Below are positions 18,141 to 27,830 of a DNA stretch of 42,576 bases, in pieces (position 1 is the first letter of the stretch; each line of letters begins with the position of its first letter). The position numbers were made by a program, and so were the translations under genes. The DNA comes from Pirellulales bacterium (GTDB taxonomy: Bacteria; Planctomycetota; Planctomycetia; Pirellulales; Lacipirellulaceae): NCBI GenBank assembly GCA_022448265.1, contig JAKVCC010000008.1, positions 1 through 42,576 on the forward strand. Direction: 5' to 3'. The notes under the pieces were generated by a model. That model searched no databases. It was not told where the DNA came from and saw only the letters and a program-made list of their open reading frames with translations.

Positions 18141-19613
18141 ATGGACACCGTCAGTCAAAAAGTCCCTCGACCGCAAATTCGTCAAACGGATTGCTTTATC
18201 GGTGGCAAATGGATTCCATCGGCAAGCGGCAAGATCTTCGAGACCATCCACCCGGCAACCGAGGAAGTTATCGCGCAGGTTGCCGAAGGAGATAAGGAAG
18301 ATATCGACCTCGCAGTCGATGCAGCACGTGGACAATTCGACGGTGGGGAGTGGTCCCGCTTAGATGCTCGCGAGCGGGGTCAACTGATGTTCAAGTTGGC
18401 CGACCTGCTTGAGGAACATGCCGACGAGTTGGCCGCGTTGGAAACGCTGGATAATGGCAAGCCGGTAAAGGACGCCCGCGCGGCAGACATCCCGCTGGTT
18501 ATCGATTGCATTCGCTACTACGCGGGTTGGGCCGACAAAATCCAAGGCGATACCATCCCCATCCGCGGCGACTATTTTTGTTACACGCAGCGGGAACCGG
18601 TAGGAGTGGTGGGCCAGATCATTCCGTGGAACTTCCCCGCGCTGATGGTGGCATGGAAGTGGGGCCCGGCGCTTGCGGCCGGCTGTACGATCGTGATGAA
18701 GCCGGCCGAACAAACGCCCCTCTCCTGCCTGCGAATGGCACGACTGGCTCAACAGGCGGGCATTCCCGACGGTGTGATCAATGTGGTCCCCGGCTACGGC
18801 CCCACGGCAGGCGCTGCCTTGGTCCGACACCCGGGCGTCGACAAGATTGCCTTTACCGGGGAGCTGGCCACGGCAAAAATCATCCAGCGGGAGGCGGCCG
18901 ACACCATGAAGCGACTTACCTTCGAACTGGGCGGCAAGAGCCCGAACGTGGTTTTCGCGGACGCCGACCTAGAAGCCGCTGCCGCGGGCGCCCATCTGGG
19001 GCTCTACTTCAATCAAGGTCAATGCTGCTGTGCCGGCAGCCGATTGTTTGTCGAGTCCAAAGTTCACGATGAACTGGTGGAACGGTTGGTCGAAAAAAAC
19101 AAGCAACAAGTCATCGGCGACCCGTTTGACCCTGCAACCGAGCAAGGCCCGCAAGTGGACGAGGCCCAGTTTGACAAGATTCTCGACTATGTCGGCTATG
19201 GCAAGCAGGACGGAGCTCAATGCGTTACGGGAGGAAAGCGATTTGGGAACCAGGGATATTTCGTGGAGCCAACCTTGTTTACCGGCGTCACCGACGACAT
19301 GCGCATCGCCAAGGACGAAATATTCGGCCCCGTGTTGAGCGTACTCCGATTTGACGATGTCGACGAAATTGCGCGACGGGCGAACGACACGAATTTCGGT
19401 TTGGCCGCCGCCGTTTGGAGTCGCGATATCGGAAAAGCCCACCGCTTCGCCAGTCAACTTCGCGCGGGGACCGTGTGGGTCAATTGCTACGACGTCTTCG
19501 ACGCCGCCGCCCCCTTCGGTGGCTTCAAGCAAAGCGGCTTGGGCCGCGAACTGGGCGAAGCCGGCTTGGCAGCCTACACCGAGTCGAAGACAGTCACCAT
19601 CGCGGTCAGCTAA
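18141..19613 (+). CDS. NAD(P)-dependent aldehyde dehydrogenase
   Basis: The 490-aa protein has [17 protein letters not shown] (cofactor and substrate fold), [10 protein letters not shown], the catalytic Glu in [11 protein letters not shown] and the nucleophile Cys in NQGQCCCAG, with [11 protein letters not shown] and [15 protein letters not shown] at the C-terminus. It matches class 1/2-like aldehyde dehydrogenases that oxidise aldehydes to acids. AGAGGGA lies just before the ATG. It stands alone, with 250 bp upstream, so no substrate is implied by context. A GCTACAAT box lies at 17998-18005. Confidence 0.94.
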   Translation: MDTVSQKVPRPQIRQTDCFIGGKWIPSASGKIFETIHPATEEVIAQVAEGDKEDIDLAVDAARGQFDGGEWSRLDARERGQLMFKLADLLEEHADELAALETLDNGKPVKDARAADIPLVIDCIRYYAGWADKIQGDTIPIRGDYFCYTQREPVGVVGQIIPWNFPALMVAWKWGPALAAGCTIVMKPAEQTPLSCLRMARLAQQAGIPDGVINVVPGYGPTAGAALVRHPGVDKIAFTGELATAKIIQREAADTMKRLTFELGGKSPNVVFADADLEAAAAGAHLGLYFNQGQCCCAGSRLFVESKVHDELVERLVEKNKQQVIGDPFDPATEQGPQVDEAQFDKILDYVGYGKQDGAQCVTGGKRFGNQGYFVEPTLFTGVTDDMRIAKDEIFGPVLSVLRFDDVDEIARRANDTNFGLAAAVWSRDIGKAHRFASQLRAGTVWVNCYDVFDAAAPFGGFKQSGLGRELGEAGLAAYTESKTVTIAVS

Positions 19614-19629
19614 GGGTGAGAGGCGGGGC

Positions 19630-21045
19630 TCAGCGCAGCGTCTGGGATCGTCGCGCCACCGACATATGTCCGAAAAACGTTTCCTCACCGCGGACAACAT
19701 AAAATTTCACCTGGCCGGCTCGAGCCAGCGTGTCCGCACGCTCGACAATAAAGCGGAGATCTTTTTCCGTCACGGTAGTCCAGCGGTGCATCTTTACCAA
19801 CAGGTCGCCCGCCTGCACACCCTGTTTAGCAGCCGAACTGCCCGCACGTACCGAAACCACCTGCATTCCGCCCCGATAGGGGACCCCCAGTTTGCGAAAC
19901 GTGGAGGAGGGCTCTGCCCTGAGTTTCAGCCCCAGCGTTTCCCAGGCCGCTTCCGCCAGTCTGACTGATTTGCTCGATTGAGAATTGGTGGCCTGATGGG
20001 ACTGCCTACTAAAACGATTTGGCGAACGGCGGGCCAAATTCAGGTCCAGTTGCAACGTTTCATTCTCGCGGCGGACCACCAGTGGTATCCGCTGGCCGCG
20101 AGGCCGGCCCAACAGGGCCCGCTCCACGTCCATAGGCCGGTGAATGTCGGTATTGCCGATCCGCTCCAATTGGTCTCCACGCTTTAGTCCACTCCGCTCC
20201 GCAGGGCTTTCACGATCCATGCGGGCAACGGTCACCGGCCCGGTCGGACCATCGAGAGCCAAGGCGGTCATACCGTGCCAATGATTGTCCAGTTTCTCAA
20301 TGCTCAGTAGTCGCGTGGCGATCTCGAGAGCTTTGTCCACTGGTATCGCAAAGCCGATTCCCTGGGCGCCGGCCCGCACCGCCACATTCACACCAATCAT
20401 TTCCCCGTCAATGTTCAGCAGCGGACCACCTGAATTGCCCGGGTTGATACTCGCGTCTGTTTGAATCAAATCGAGGTACTGCTGCGACTCGTTTACCTGA
20501 ACATTGCGGTGGAGCGCACTCACAATTCCCGTTGTGACGGTGTGTTCGTAGCCAAACGCGTTGCCCACAGCCACCACGGTTTCTCCCGCCATCAGATCTT
20601 CGGAAGTGCCCAGATGAATCACCGGTAAAGGTGAAGGCGTACGAATTCGAATGATTGCCAAATCACTCTTTTTGTCGTATGCAACAATTTTGGCCACGTA
20701 GGTTTGACCGCCCGCCAATGTAGTATTAATCCGCTTCACGCCGTCCACCACATGGTGGTTGGTGAGAATATAGCCGCGCGAGTCGATGACGACACCCGTC
20801 CCCATGCCATTGACTTGCCGGGGCGAAGTGAGTGTCCCTTCCACAGTTTCGGAAATCGATTTTTGTCCTTGAATATTAACGACCGCTGGCCTAGCATCGC
20901 GCACCGCTCGGACGATGGGGGTCAGCCGCTCACTCGCCTCGCTAAAGCGAGGCTCAAGACTGGACGCAAAAATTGCCACCACCAGCAATAGCAGCGTAGA
21001 CGGCGCGCACGCGATGACGCCAGGGCGGGAGCGCAATTCATGCAT
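19630..21045 (-). CDS. HtrA/DegP-type trypsin-like serine protease with two PDZ domains
   Basis: The 471-aa protein has a signal/anchor segment (about residues 13-30), then a trypsin-like domain with His98 (NHHVV), Asp128 (KKSDLA) and Ser205 (GNSGGP), and two PDZ modules (about 245-330 and 370-455). HtrA/DegP proteases degrade or refold misfolded periplasmic proteins. I chose the ATG at 21045; the frame is open to a TTG at 21123 that lacks a good ribosome-binding site. The substrate-site strand GIGFAIPVDKAL is intact, so it is likely active. The gene converges on the aldehyde dehydrogenase gene with 16 bp between stops. Confidence 0.92.
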   Translation of the reverse strand: MHELRSRPGVIACAPSTLLLLVVAIFASSLEPRFSEASERLTPIVRAVRDARPAVVNIQGQKSISETVEGTLTSPRQVNGMGTGVVIDSRGYILTNHHVVDGVKRINTTLAGGQTYVAKIVAYDKKSDLAIIRIRTPSPLPVIHLGTSEDLMAGETVVAVGNAFGYEHTVTTGIVSALHRNVQVNESQQYLDLIQTDASINPGNSGGPLLNIDGEMIGVNVAVRAGAQGIGFAIPVDKALEIATRLLSIEKLDNHWHGMTALALDGPTGPVTVARMDRESPAERSGLKRGDQLERIGNTDIHRPMDVERALLGRPRGQRIPLVVRRENETLQLDLNLARRSPNRFSRQSHQATNSQSSKSVRLAEAAWETLGLKLRAEPSSTFRKLGVPYRGGMQVVSVRAGSSAAKQGVQAGDLLVKMHRWTTVTEKDLRFIVERADTLARAGQVKFYVVRGEETFFGHMSVARRSQTLR

Positions 21046-21671
21046 GGTGGGTCGTTCCAAAGTCAAGCGCGCGCCGTGAAAAATACGGGCGAGAATAGGC
21101 GGCGCGGGGTGTCCAACACGCAAGACCTATACAAATACCAAAAAAATGCTGCTATTGCTCGCACCCGGGTGCTGGCACTCCTGGTAAATGAATAGGTTCT
21201 TACTAGGTGCTAGAAGCGAAATCGGCCCGCTCTTGTGACCGGCTTAAGCATCGTCACCGCCTGCCGGTAGAGTCGGCCTAGCTTGTCTGAGGAAATAGAA
21301 AGCATGGCTAACGATTGGGCGCCTGGCGGGACCTGGGCCGCCTGCGGGGTGGGCTGCGACGTCGATTCCATCAACCCCGGCCTGACGAAAAACTTTAGCG
21401 ATTAAGCAAAAGCTACCAGCTCAAAAGCATGCATGGTCCGGATGACACCTGCGGCCTGGTCAAAGTCGAACTTGCTCGGCAACTCTCATTTCCCGCGCGC
21501 CAGTAGCGTCGAGACGAGGCCGCGGGGCGTTTATACGTTGAAGATCGAGTCGGCCGAGCAAGCTACAGACCGACTGGCGAAACGCAGCCCAATACCCAAA
21601 CGCGCAGACCAACATTTAGCAGTATGCGCGAGCCTCATAAGAAATGCACGACCCGCACCGTCCGGGGCGTG
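21046..21671. other. Intergenic stretch with one possible small ORF
   Basis: About 630 bp between the protease start and the stop of the membrane-anchored oxidoreductase-like gene. Apart from the small ORF at 21304-21405, the only long frame (21433-22266 plus) is antisense to the latter and has no motif. Confidence 0.5.
21304..21405 (+). CDS. Possible small ORF of 33 codons, unknown
   Basis: ATG at 21304 preceded by AGGA (10 bases) opens a frame reading MANDWAPGGTWAACGVGCDV and ending in TKNFSD, with two Cys in a CGVGC pattern. No family is recognised and it may be chance; the ribosome-binding site and the Gly/Cys pattern are the only support. Confidence 0.2.
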   Translation: MANDWAPGGTWAACGVGCDVDSINPGLTKNFSD

Positions 21672-22889
21672 CTACTGCCCCTTTGCCCCGCCATCTCGCC
21701 CACGACTCTCGGACTGTAAGGGAGTCAAAAAGAATTTGGGCACAAGCTGCAACAGCAGGAATAATGCCAGCATGGGCAACAAAACGTGCGGCCAATATTT
21801 GGCCACCGGGATGCCAAGTTGCCCGGCCAACCAGCCCAATGCCAGCAAGCATGGCACCAGCACCACAAGAACACCACAGCTGAGTGCCGACATCGTACCC
21901 TTGAACGCCAATTGCTCGGTCAACTGCTGGGGATGGATGTCGATCATCCGCCCGCGACGAAGACTGATTTCAATCGTATCGGCCAGCTCCATCGCGAGCA
22001 GGGCCGCTGGCCAAGTCGAAGACGGCCCGCCACGCTTCTCCACGGCGTCTGCAAACCGCTCCAGCGCGGCTCGGGCGGCGGGCACTGCCTGCGTAGAAGT
22101 CGATGTGGACGTCTCCCCAGGCATGGTTTCCAGCCGATGGACCAGCCCATGGTTTGGTTCGGACACCTCAAAATCGACCACCACACTTCCCTGCTCAGCG
22201 ACCAATTCCAATCGCGGAGCCTCCCGGTCGCTACCGGGCCCAACCGACCAGCGGACAGGCACCTGACTGGCTCCCAACAACTGCACACTCAATCCTGCAT
22301 AGGTTGAATCCTCTTTCGGTGAGCCCAGCGCTCCCAATTTGTCGAGCCGGCCACCTACCCGGCTCAGGAGTTCAACATCGCGGGCAAACTGCCGCAGAAC
22401 GCGGGGCCGCGAGCGCTCGGCGAGGGGCCGCTCCCAAACAATTTGCTCAACACGGCCCAGTTGCGGATGGCCATCGCTCACCCAGGCCGCACACGTGTCA
22501 AGAATCGGCTGCTGCTCGAGCAGTGGATTGAAATGGTGCAGTACAGCGCCACTTTCGGCACGCGCCATATCAATTTCGTAGTATGCCAAAACCGAGTCGA
22601 TTAGAGGAAAGGCGGCCAGCACGGCCACGCCATTCTTGGCCAATTGAATAAGCTGTTCGGCGCGCATCTCCTCGCCTGCGCTACCTCGCCCGAGAATCAC
22701 GCCATCGCAGAAGTCGTGGTCCATAAGCACCTCCCAGTGCGTACCCGGCTGCTCACCGGCCAGGCTCGCCAGGCGCCCCGCCACCTTACCCGGCACGTCT
22801 GCAAACCAGGTTAGCTTGTGCCCCAGCTCGACGGCAGCCTCGGCCAGGCACACGCTTTCGTCGTCCCCTCCTAGCAATGCAAATCTCAT
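21672..22889 (-). CDS. Gfo/Idh/MocA-like protein with two C-terminal membrane helices
   Basis: The 405-aa protein begins with a Rossmann-like MRFALLGGDDESVCLAEAA and a domain arrangement resembling Gfo/Idh/MocA proteins: a second, substrate-like domain around 150-310. The usual EKP signature is not evident. Two hydrophobic helices follow (about 332-357 and 366-388), then a basic/polar tail. Such a membrane anchor on an oxidoreductase-like fold is unusual. The protein is probably inner-membrane-attached with the Rossmann part in the cytoplasm. There is no Shine-Dalgarno before the ATG at 22889. It is divergent from the HEAT/LRR/PDZ gene. Activity cannot be assumed because key catalytic motifs are unclear. 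Confidence 0.7.
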   Translation of the reverse strand: MRFALLGGDDESVCLAEAAVELGHKLTWFADVPGKVAGRLASLAGEQPGTHWEVLMDHDFCDGVILGRGSAGEEMRAEQLIQLAKNGVAVLAAFPLIDSVLAYYEIDMARAESGAVLHHFNPLLEQQPILDTCAAWVSDGHPQLGRVEQIVWERPLAERSRPRVLRQFARDVELLSRVGGRLDKLGALGSPKEDSTYAGLSVQLLGASQVPVRWSVGPGSDREAPRLELVAEQGSVVVDFEVSEPNHGLVHRLETMPGETSTSTSTQAVPAARAALERFADAVEKRGGPSSTWPAALLAMELADTIEISLRRGRMIDIHPQQLTEQLAFKGTMSALSCGVLVVLVPCLLALGWLAGQLGIPVAKYWPHVLLPMLALFLLLQLVPKFFLTPLQSESRGRDGGAKGQ

Positions 22890-23157
22890 TCGTGTGAACG
22901 TAATCGACCGCGCGCAAGACTACAACGGGGTCATATCCGGCCCAAAAAAACGCCGAGGAATTGCCCGTGAGCCATCGGCAAGAAATGCTACAATGTAGCG
23001 GCACGGGCTCGCAAAACAGCGGGCTGGCTGCTCCGCGACTTTGAACGCCGGTTCGGACCCATTATCTGAGTATTTGTCGGGATGAATCTGTTGCTTGGCC
23101 CACTGCAAGTCACCGCACAGCGGTGCAGACCAGGCCTTTTTCGCCTTATTCAAGATC

Positions 23158-24273
23158 ATGCTCTCTTGCCTATCTAGCTGTTTGAGCCTTGCATTTTCCT
23201 GCCGTCTCCGCCGTGATACCGGGACGTGCAAGTTCATAGTTCTGCTTATCGCAGGACTACTGCTGTGTGGATGGCCCCTCTGCTGCACCGCCCAGCCGAC
23301 AGAGCCCCCAAAAATCGTCGAGGATCTAATCAAGCAGCTTGACTCCAACCGATTTGAGGTACGTCAACTTGCGGAGCGCCGACTTGCCGAGATGGGCATG
23401 CCAGCCCTGGCTGCCGTGGGAAAGTCGGCTGCGTCAGGTTCGCTGGAAAGTTCGACACGTGCCCTGAATATTATGCTCGCCTGGCTGGAGGGATCCGATC
23501 CACAGCTCCGCATGGCGGCTTTAGACGAGATTGCCAAACTCGCCAACCGCCCCAAGGAAGCGGCGATTGCCGCAACATTGCTAAGCGATGCCCGTGAACA
23601 GGTGGCCCTGCAAGCCATCAAGGATTTGGGCGGCTATTACGGAAACGACGTACAAATTCGTATCGCTGCCTCTGTTCAGGTTGTTATTGGCAAGCGGTGG
23701 AAAGGGGGCCTCGAAGGCTTGAAGCACCTGGAAGATGTCCACAGCGTGACAACCCTCAGTCTCCACTCTGCGCCCCTGGATGAACGGGCGCTGGTGTATC
23801 TGAAAAATCTGCCCAATGTGCTGCGATTCGAATTCTACGGAACTGCGATTTCGGCAGGCGCCCTGCAAGAATTCGAGGCGCAGGTCACCGCACAAAGGGC
23901 CGCTGCCAATCTCGCAGCTCCGATAGTTGTCCGCCGCAGCGGCGCCTGGCTAGGCATTTCCGGCGATGTCCAAACGCCCAACCCGGGAGCAACAGTCAGA
24001 GGCGTTCATCCCGAGGGTGCGGCGGCCAATGCAGGCATTCGTGCGCGAGACAGGATTACCCAAATCGATGGCGAAGATGTAGCTGATTTCAAGGCCCTGA
24101 CTGATCGCATCGCCATGTATCGTCCTGGCGACACCGTTACATTGACAGTCCTGCGCCGTCAGCAGTCACTACCGGTCAAGGTCACATTTCAAGAATGGGG
24201 AACGAATCTCCCCATCGCCCCGCACAACCGATCGGTCCCGCTACCCAAGCAATTTCGTATCGAGCGGCGCTAG
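23158..24273 (+). CDS. Exported protein with HEAT-like, LRR-like and PDZ regions
   Basis: The 371-aa product has a positively charged N-terminus and a hydrophobic segment (FIVLLIAGLLLCGWPLCC) ending near CTAQP, consistent with a signal peptide. Helical HEAT-like repeats follow (residues about 50-165), then a short leucine-rich stretch (LEGLKHLEDVHSVTTLSLHS) and a C-terminal PDZ domain (AWLGISGDV to VTFQEW). No protease domain is present, so it is probably a scaffold or adaptor in the periplasm. I chose the ATG at 23158; the frame is open upstream to a TTG at 23095, and no start has a strong ribosome-binding site. Function unknown. Confidence 0.75.
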   Translation: MLSCLSSCLSLAFSCRLRRDTGTCKFIVLLIAGLLLCGWPLCCTAQPTEPPKIVEDLIKQLDSNRFEVRQLAERRLAEMGMPALAAVGKSAASGSLESSTRALNIMLAWLEGSDPQLRMAALDEIAKLANRPKEAAIAATLLSDAREQVALQAIKDLGGYYGNDVQIRIAASVQVVIGKRWKGGLEGLKHLEDVHSVTTLSLHSAPLDERALVYLKNLPNVLRFEFYGTAISAGALQEFEAQVTAQRAAANLAAPIVVRRSGAWLGISGDVQTPNPGATVRGVHPEGAAANAGIRARDRITQIDGEDVADFKALTDRIAMYRPGDTVTLTVLRRQQSLPVKVTFQEWGTNLPIAPHNRSVPLPKQFRIERR

Positions 24274-24470
24274 CCCTGCTGAACCCCCAGCCGGCTACCT
24301 ACCAAGCGGTGTCCACAAAGCTAGCCGGAGTTGGAGTCAGAGGCAAACCTATTTCAACCAATGCATCCGGCAGAGGCGTTGGAGACGAAGCAGCTCGGGC
24401 GCGACAAGTCCCCCATGGCCTATGCGGCCAACGACATGTTGATTTGCGCTAGATCTAAGGAAAAAACGTT

Positions 24471-25970
24471 CTACAGCCGGCCTACGAACATCGACCCATT
24501 ATCAGCCACAGAGAACAAAGGCCGGAACGGACTGCGGCAACCGCGGCGAGCATTTCGGCCCATGTGCCAAACTAGGCTGATACCAACATTCCACGATTCC
24601 TGCTGCACGGCAGCCGGCCCCGAGGGCTCGTCGGTAATCAGGTAGTTGAACGTTGATCGCACCGACCAGCGATCGTTCAGCGGGGCGAAAAATTCCGCGC
24701 CGACTATGCCCTCGCTGTCGGACGTACCACCGCCCCAAAAGCGGGCTTCGTAGCTATTGTTGAAGTTGAGGCGGAAGAAACCGACAAACTGATCAACGGT
24801 TGCAAAGGTGCCACCCAACGAAGGGCTCGAATTGGTACTAGTGGCCGACCAAAACCCGATTTCGCGACCGCGCGGGCTTTTTATACTGACTTCTGCGCGA
24901 ACCTGTTGCAGATTGACGTCCCTATTCAAATCATCGTCCATGTAATCCCAAACGGCACCAAACTGGAGTCCCGTCTGGACACGCCGAAAAAAACCGGCCG
25001 TGACAAACTGCTGCGAACGACCCTCCGAAGAGGTGAGTGTTCCGTGCAGGCGGCTCTGCACCGCCTGGTATCCAAATTGCGAACTCAACTGGGGAAAGAG
25101 AAGCCCAAGCAGCGGCGCGCGTCCACTCACCTGGACGCCTTGATGAAAACCGAAACCAGAATTACTCTGACCGGCAGGGATAAAATCGCGTGGCCCTCGA
25201 AAACCCTGCACCCCACCCCAAACAGACAGGTCCTTGAAACGCGGCAGACAAATGGGAAAACACCAGTAATCAGGGCCGGGACGTCCTACACAACTGCCAC
25301 AGCTGGGTGCCATGCCACAGCCCGGATCGGCACAGCCGCATGTGGCATCCACAATGCAACATCCAGGCTCAGGACATCCGACACAGGGGCCGGTACAGCC
25401 GCAGCCCGGCTCACATAGACCACAACCAGGCTCGCACATACCGCAACAAGGATCTCCAATGCCACAGCCAGCTTCGCACATGCAGTCACCGTCGCAGGAG
25501 TGGCTGGCCAATTGCAGACCGGTTGACGGCAACTGGGCCGATAAATCGGAATCGTACTGCACCCTTTCGCTACTCGCCAAAGACCTCTTGGAATCGCTTT
25601 TGATCACCCCTTGGGCGTCCGGTGGTGTAGGCTGTTGGGCTTGGGAGCGCAACGCGTCACCCGACTCAGGTTTGCTAGCAATCGTCTTTTTCTTGGCCGA
25701 CTTGGTCGGACGGAGTGGATTGACCGCTTGCCCGGTAACTTGGGTAGCATCCAGCGGCACCTCGCGCGACGCTGAGCGCTGCTGCGCCTTAACGGATGGC
25801 CGGCGAAACTTTTGCTTAGTCTCGGCGGCAGTAGAGGAACCCGGCCGTTGAAATTGAAGATTGCTGCCACCAGCCGCTTGGGTCAGGCTGGCTGGCAACG
25901 CCAGCGCACTAGACAACAGTATCAGGTAGGCTGCAACAGCTCGTTGCCTAAACCATGGGAAGCTTTTCAT
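24471..25970 (-). CDS. DUF6666-type outer-membrane protein with cysteine-rich insert
   Basis: The 499-aa product starts at the ATG 25970, preceded by GAGGG 7 bases upstream, and has a signal peptide (VAAYLILLSSALALPASLTQA). A Lys/Ser/Thr-rich linker leads to a cysteine-rich segment (residues about 159-227; 20 Cys in 69 residues, repeated CEPGCG-like units). A C-terminal half follows (VWGGVQGFRGPRDF, FGFHQGVQV, FGYQAVQSRLHG and alternating strands to the end) that resembles the planctomycete DUF6666 family, probably an outer-membrane beta-barrel. The open frame extends further upstream (to 26132) but without a ribosome-binding site or signal. Function unknown; the cysteines may form disulfides or bind metal. 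Confidence 0.82.
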   Translation of the reverse strand: MKSFPWFRQRAVAAYLILLSSALALPASLTQAAGGSNLQFQRPGSSTAAETKQKFRRPSVKAQQRSASREVPLDATQVTGQAVNPLRPTKSAKKKTIASKPESGDALRSQAQQPTPPDAQGVIKSDSKRSLASSERVQYDSDLSAQLPSTGLQLASHSCDGDCMCEAGCGIGDPCCGMCEPGCGLCEPGCGCTGPCVGCPEPGCCIVDATCGCADPGCGMAPSCGSCVGRPGPDYWCFPICLPRFKDLSVWGGVQGFRGPRDFIPAGQSNSGFGFHQGVQVSGRAPLLGLLFPQLSSQFGYQAVQSRLHGTLTSSEGRSQQFVTAGFFRRVQTGLQFGAVWDYMDDDLNRDVNLQQVRAEVSIKSPRGREIGFWSATSTNSSPSLGGTFATVDQFVGFFRLNFNNSYEARFWGGGTSDSEGIVGAEFFAPLNDRWSVRSTFNYLITDEPSGPAAVQQESWNVGISLVWHMGRNARRGCRSPFRPLFSVADNGSMFVGRL

Positions 25971-27332
25971 CGGTCGACCCTCAACAGCCACGTTCAGCAA
26001 TTCGTAATTGCTCTCGTTGGCTGCCGCCTCAGACATCGACATGAACTGAAAAGGACGGCGTTGCGGCAAGCCCGCTTTCGCACGTCTCAATTCAGCACGT
26101 CTCGGGAGCCCCCCCGAAAAAACCACTTGCAATCCTTATCGGCCCCGCAGGCCCAGCCCAATCAGAAAAATTGAAATAACCGGAAAAATTTACCGAGATT
26201 CTTCCTGCCAGCACCCAGTGGCGATAGCAATGTTTGCGACGCGGTCCTGCAGGGTCTGGATCTACAGGAGAGACAACACCGAAACAGACCGCACGCATGT
26301 CCTAGCGGACTACATGGTCCACTGCTCCGGGCTGCTAGCCCGCCCCCGGCAAGGCGGGCTCGGGATTCCGCTGCCCCAAACTGTTTGGCGGTGCTGCAAG
26401 AACTTGTCTGAATAAGCCAATCCCTTGGAAGATGGGTCTCCTGAACAAATCCTAAGCCACAATCAGAAAACAACTTACTGCTTGCATTCGGATTTCTCGC
26501 TAGCTTGCAGCGGCAACTTGCATTAGCAGACAATTCCATATTGCCGGCCATCGTATGTGAAAATACTAGAGGCCAAACAGGACTCGAGAGTTTGCTGTAT
26601 TTTTTTTTAGCGGCACCTCTTCGCCGCATGTAGGGACCTACAGCGAAGGCCCGGCAACCTACATCCAAAGTCAAACCTCAGCGTCCTTTGGCAACCTTTG
26701 CTTAGGGATGTACACTCTGGCATGCGATAGGAGGTGTAGCCTCTGAGATACCATCGGAGACGTAGCTGGCCACAACGCGCGCGTCCGTCACCCTCTCTAG
26801 GATGGCTCAAGGGTTGGTGAACTTCCCATCGCTCCGCAATGAGAAAGCCAAGTCGCGCGCCACCACAGTTCCGGAGATAGCAGCAAGCACCACCTATGCA
26901 AATGCGCAAGGACGCGATTGGATCGTCGTTGAAATCGAGTCGGAATAACCGCGAGAGAGATTCGTTGAAAACACATGTGCGTAAACAATAATAAAGGGCC
27001 CCTTTTATCTCCCAGCACCCTAAAAAGAATAATATCTGCTTTCCTAGCGAAGGAGTGCACTCAGAGCCAGCGGAAGCAAGATTGCTTAGTTCGTGTCTGA
27101 ACGACAGGATCGCGACCAATTTCGACGCAAAAAAATGGATCGGTGCTTTCGAAGAACACCTGAATGTCGTCCACGATCACCTTCTGGCCACACCGAGATC
27201 AGGCTCAACAGCAGGATGGCGGCACACACACTCAACATTGCAACGGCTTAGCGCCTACTGCAATCAAATCACTAAAAGTGGTGGGCAACAAATTCCATTC
27301 CAACACATCGTTGATTAGAAAGTACATCATCA
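25971..27332. other. Gene-poor region, about 1.36 kb
   Basis: No convincing gene. Frames on both strands (for example 26162-26674 and 26607-27119 minus, 27055-27318 plus) have no recognisable motif. A 48-codon plus-strand frame at 26802-26948 looks protein-like at its end (RDWIVVEIESE) but its ribosome-binding site is poor. The region contains one strong inverted repeat (26337-26360). It may be decayed sequence, since the adjacent downstream region holds a clear pseudogene. Confidence 0.45.
26337..26360. other. 8-bp perfect inverted repeat (AGCCCGCC/GGCGGGCT)
   Basis: AGCCCGCC (26337-26344) and GGCGGGCT (26353-26360) form a perfect 8-bp GC-rich stem with an 8-base loop. There is no gene ending nearby and no T-run, so a terminator role is not supported; it may be a relic repeat. 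Confidence 0.5.
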
Positions 27333-27830
27333 ATGACCTCGGCTATCAAAGACGAAACTGCTCCGTACATAACTCGCGAAGGCAATGAGTACGTCCTTCG
27401 CTCCAGCCAGCGGTTTCCAGGATCTCCAGAGGAGATCTTCCCCTTCTTTTCTGATGCCACAAATCTTGAACGCATCACACCCGATTCCATCAAGTTCAAG
27501 ATCCTTACGCCATTGCCTATCGACATGCACGTAGGCACGCTCATCGACTATTCGCTTCGCATACGCGGCATGCCTATCAAGTGGCGAACACTAATCTCTG
27601 AGTGGGCCCCTCCCTTCAGGTTCGTCGATGAACAACTCAAGGGCCCCTACCGCCAATGGATCCACGAACACAGGTTCACCGATGAAGGACCGACCACATT
27701 GATGGAAGACACCGTTCGATACAAGGTTTACGGTGGCGCACTCATCAATTCACTTTTTGTTCAGCCCGACCTTATGAAAATCTTTACAAACCGGATCAAG
27801 GTTCTCAGGAAGCAGTTCCCGATTGCCTGA
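27333..27830 (+). CDS. SRPBCC-superfamily (polyketide cyclase/START-like) protein
   Basis: The 165-aa protein shows the SRPBCC layout: VLRSSQRFPGSPEEIFPFFSDATNLERITP at the N-terminus, central strands (GTLIDYSLRIRGMPIKWRTLI) and a C-terminal helix (SLFVQPDLMKIFTNRIKVLRKQF). The family forms a hydrophobic cavity and binds lipids or aromatic ligands; the ligand is unknown. Members often lie next to SDR oxidoreductases, which is not the case here. The stop is followed within one codon by the start of a decayed DUF1080 remnant. The ATG at 27333 lacks a strong ribosome-binding site. Confidence 0.85.
   Translation: MTSAIKDETAPYITREGNEYVLRSSQRFPGSPEEIFPFFSDATNLERITPDSIKFKILTPLPIDMHVGTLIDYSLRIRGMPIKWRTLISEWAPPFRFVDEQLKGPYRQWIHEHRFTDEGPTTLMEDTVRYKVYGGALINSLFVQPDLMKIFTNRIKVLRKQFPIA

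Noticed and set aside
21433-22266. Plus-strand ORF of 277 codons
   Set aside because: Mostly antisense to the membrane-anchored oxidoreductase-like gene; no domain, unusual composition.
26162-26674. Insertion-sequence or transposase remnant in the gene-poor region
   Set aside because: No transposase motif, target-site duplication or terminal inverted repeats could be identified by eye.
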